This document shows positions 62,245 to 64,000 of a DNA stretch of 64,000 nucleotides, one piece after another. The DNA lies in NCBI GenBank assembly GCA_028551475.1, contig CM052361.1, positions 11,043,501 through 11,107,500 on the forward strand, written 5' to 3'. This DNA is from Casuarina equisetifolia (lineage: Eukaryota; Streptophyta; Magnoliopsida; Fagales; Casuarinaceae). Position numbers and translations under genes: made by a program. Under the pieces are notes generated by a model. It did not search any database. It saw only the letters and a program-made list of their open reading frames with translations, and was not told where the DNA came from. The number at the start of each line of letters is the position of its first letter. Within the stretch, counting starts at the first letter, position 1.

Positions 62245-63712
62245 TGACGACTTCGACGACAACCGCGTGTCCTTCGCCTCCGCGGTGTCCTCCATCACCT
62301 CCGCCAACTTCAGAACCTCCTCTGTCGCGTCACCCGATTACGATATGTGGATCTCCACGCCTGGCTCCATCGACGAACGACGCAAGCGCCTACTTCGGGG
62401 TATGGGACTGGACAATAAGAAAGACTCGTTCAGCTCCAAAAAGCTCGTTTCGAAAGGATCTCCTTCTCGGCTACCTTCTTCTATGAATAGTTGTCCAAGC
62501 GAAGAACAGAAAACAGGGTTGCCTTCGAATCCGAATTCTCTTTCGCCGTTGTCGTCCCCATCAAAGCTTCCGGTCGCGCTCGTCAGGTCACGATCCGAGG
62601 GCGACATCGATACCATTTCGATTTCCAGGCAAAGGAAAGAGGAGCTGATCGGTGGAAGGTCAAAGCAGAGGCTCACGCGAACGTACTCAATGATACTAGC
62701 ACCCCACGCTCCAGTAGTTCCCCCTTACATGGATTCCCTCAGAACGTGGCCGAAAGAAGGCGGACTGGCCATCCCCGCAGCGCATTCCAACCGGCACAGC
62801 GGCACGCCGCCGATGAGCCAATTCGGCGCGTTCTTTTTGATCAAGAATCTGGACACGGGAAGGGAGTTCATCGTCAGAGAGTACGGCAAAGATGGGATGT
62901 GGAACAGGCTTAGCGACCTTCAGACTGGGAAGAAGCTGACAATGGAAGAGTTTGAACAGTGCGTTGGCTACTCTGCATTGGTGAAGGAGCTAATGCGTCG
63001 AGAGAATGTGTCGTCGAGACCAATGAACGACGTCGATGGAAGCGCCATCGATAGGAAAGTTAGTGCGAATTCATATTTCTCCAGGAGTCTGAGGATGAGC
63101 AAGAAAGGAGGGGCGGCGCTGTTGAAGAACGTGAGGGGTTTGGCGAATTCGATGGGTGGAGTGCTAATTGGCGAGAAAGAGGTCTCACAGCTTCCGTCGT
63201 TGTCGTCAGATCAGAAACCCGGAAAGAGTTCGTCAGGATGGGTAAAAGTGCGGCAGAGCGGGAAGTCGCATAAGGAACTGTCGGCGCTACATTTTTGCCA
63301 AGAGATTCAGGCCCATGAAGGATCAATTTGGACGATCAAATTCAGCCAGGACGCACGGTTTCTTGCAAGCGGCGGGGAGGACCGAGTCATTCACGTGTGG
63401 GAAGTGCAGGAGTGCGAGGTCATGTCGTTGAGGACTGGCGAGGAAGGATGGGCTATGACCCAGAGTGTGACTCACTATAATCCCTCGTCATGTGCTGCTT
63501 CTCCCGATAATAGGCCCCATCAACCTCTTGGGGATGTTGTGCCTCTGCCGTCGGAGAAAAGGAGAAGAAGCAAGTCGAGCAACAGGAGAGGGAATTTGAT
63601 TCCCGACTATGTTCACGTGCCGGAGACAGTCTTCTCGCTCTCAGAGACGCCCCTCTGTTCCTTCGAAGGTCATCTGGGTGATGTTTTGGACCTGTCCTGG
63701 TCCAAGTCTCAG
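62108..63712 (+). CDS. WD40-repeat protein, first exon (gene continues beyond the window)
   Basis: First coding exon of 535 residues ending in a clean donor (CTCAG|GTCAGC). The N-terminal half is acidic and Ser-rich (residues 10-60), with a conserved-looking TRTYSMILAPHAPVVPP stretch around residue 200 and an ordered segment FFLIKNLDTGREFIVREYG near 245. A first WD40 repeat is visible at about 402-433 (AHEGSIWTIKFSQDARFLAS then WEV), with a second beginning near 515 (FEGHLGDVLDLSWS). The architecture resembles plant WDR44-like proteins with an N-terminal extension, whose function is little known. The start is ATG 62108, not an upstream in-frame TTG. Later exons are outside the window. Confidence 0.9.
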
Positions 63713-64000
63713 GTCAGCATCACTCAATAAGCATTGTTGTTGACGAAATACTTCAACCCGAAGTTTTGGTCTATTACTCTTCATCACTTTCGATCTATTT
63801 TATGATATAGATCACACAATATTTTTACCAATAAGCAGTGCAAAACTTAATTCTTGGGCTCCCATTCGTACTTTTAACAAAATCTACAATTCCAGAACAT
63901 GTAAAGCTTCGTAGAGTCATTAGATTTCTAATACAATTAGTCAAGGAGAGATTTTAATACAACTAGGTTGAATTGTGAATGGATTTGCAGCTGTTGCTTT
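63713..64000 (+). other. First intron of the WD40 gene, cut by the right edge
   Basis: Follows the donor at 63713. No acceptor followed by recognisable WD40 coding sequence was seen before the window ends. Confidence 0.75.

Noticed and set aside
62338..63326. Antisense frames of 88-112 residues across the WD40 exon
   Set aside because: Shadows of the GC-rich coding exon on the opposite strand; no motif of their own.

Overview
This is a nuclear DNA window from a flowering plant, most likely a dicot. The evidence is the AT-rich intergenic DNA, GT-AG introns of roughly 70 to 2,100 bp, plant-only families (SIAMESE-related CDK inhibitor, type 2 metallothionein, three-repeat MYB3R factor, POLTERGEIST-type PP2C, KIN-10 kinesin, pectin acetylesterase), canonical plant actin intron positions and plant Copia and Gypsy retrotransposons. 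I cannot name the species. Twelve genes are supported: eleven protein-coding loci, two of them cut by the window edges, and one tRNA. Exon junctions were placed by eye from splice signals and reading-frame phase; all complete models close in frame.

Left part (1-10,000): a MYB3R gene (minus strand, 3' end missing), then TIM9 (minus), a small Tim protein. The TIM9 upstream region is a degenerate tandem triplication that carries two copies of a telobox.

Middle repeat-rich block (9,880-18,850): a truncated copy of the 5' end of the kinesin gene that keeps its mitosis-specific (MSA) promoter motifs, a heavily decayed Copia retrotransposon with a nested insertion, and several broken copies of the 3' end and downstream flank of the PP2C gene. 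The intact kinesin follows at 19,227-22,434. This block looks like the remains of repeated DNA-level duplications of the PP2C and kinesin neighbourhoods.

Right-middle (22,400-41,600): metallothionein 2 (minus), tRNA-Lys(CUU) (minus), a DUF4378 protein (minus), a 107-bp minisatellite, a Ty3/Gypsy chromovirus-type element with near-identical LTRs and a perfect 5-bp target-site duplication, then the complete POL/PLL-type PP2C (plus).

Right part (43,000-64,000): a PAE5-like pectin acetylesterase with a GC-AG intron (minus), the ER glucosyltransferase ALG10 (minus), an actin gene with a leader intron (minus), a SIAMESE-related CDK inhibitor (plus) and the first exon of a WD40-repeat gene running off the right edge (plus).

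The genes do not form a pathway. Three have cell-cycle or division roles (MYB3R, KIN-10 kinesin, SMR), and the kinesin promoter has the motif MYB3R proteins bind, but nothing here shows this is more than coincidence. I found no convincing new biological system. The most useful observations are the duplication remnants, the motif-bearing orphan promoter, the GC-AG intron and a (CT)29 tract that looks like the polypyrimidine tract of a splice acceptor next to a start codon.
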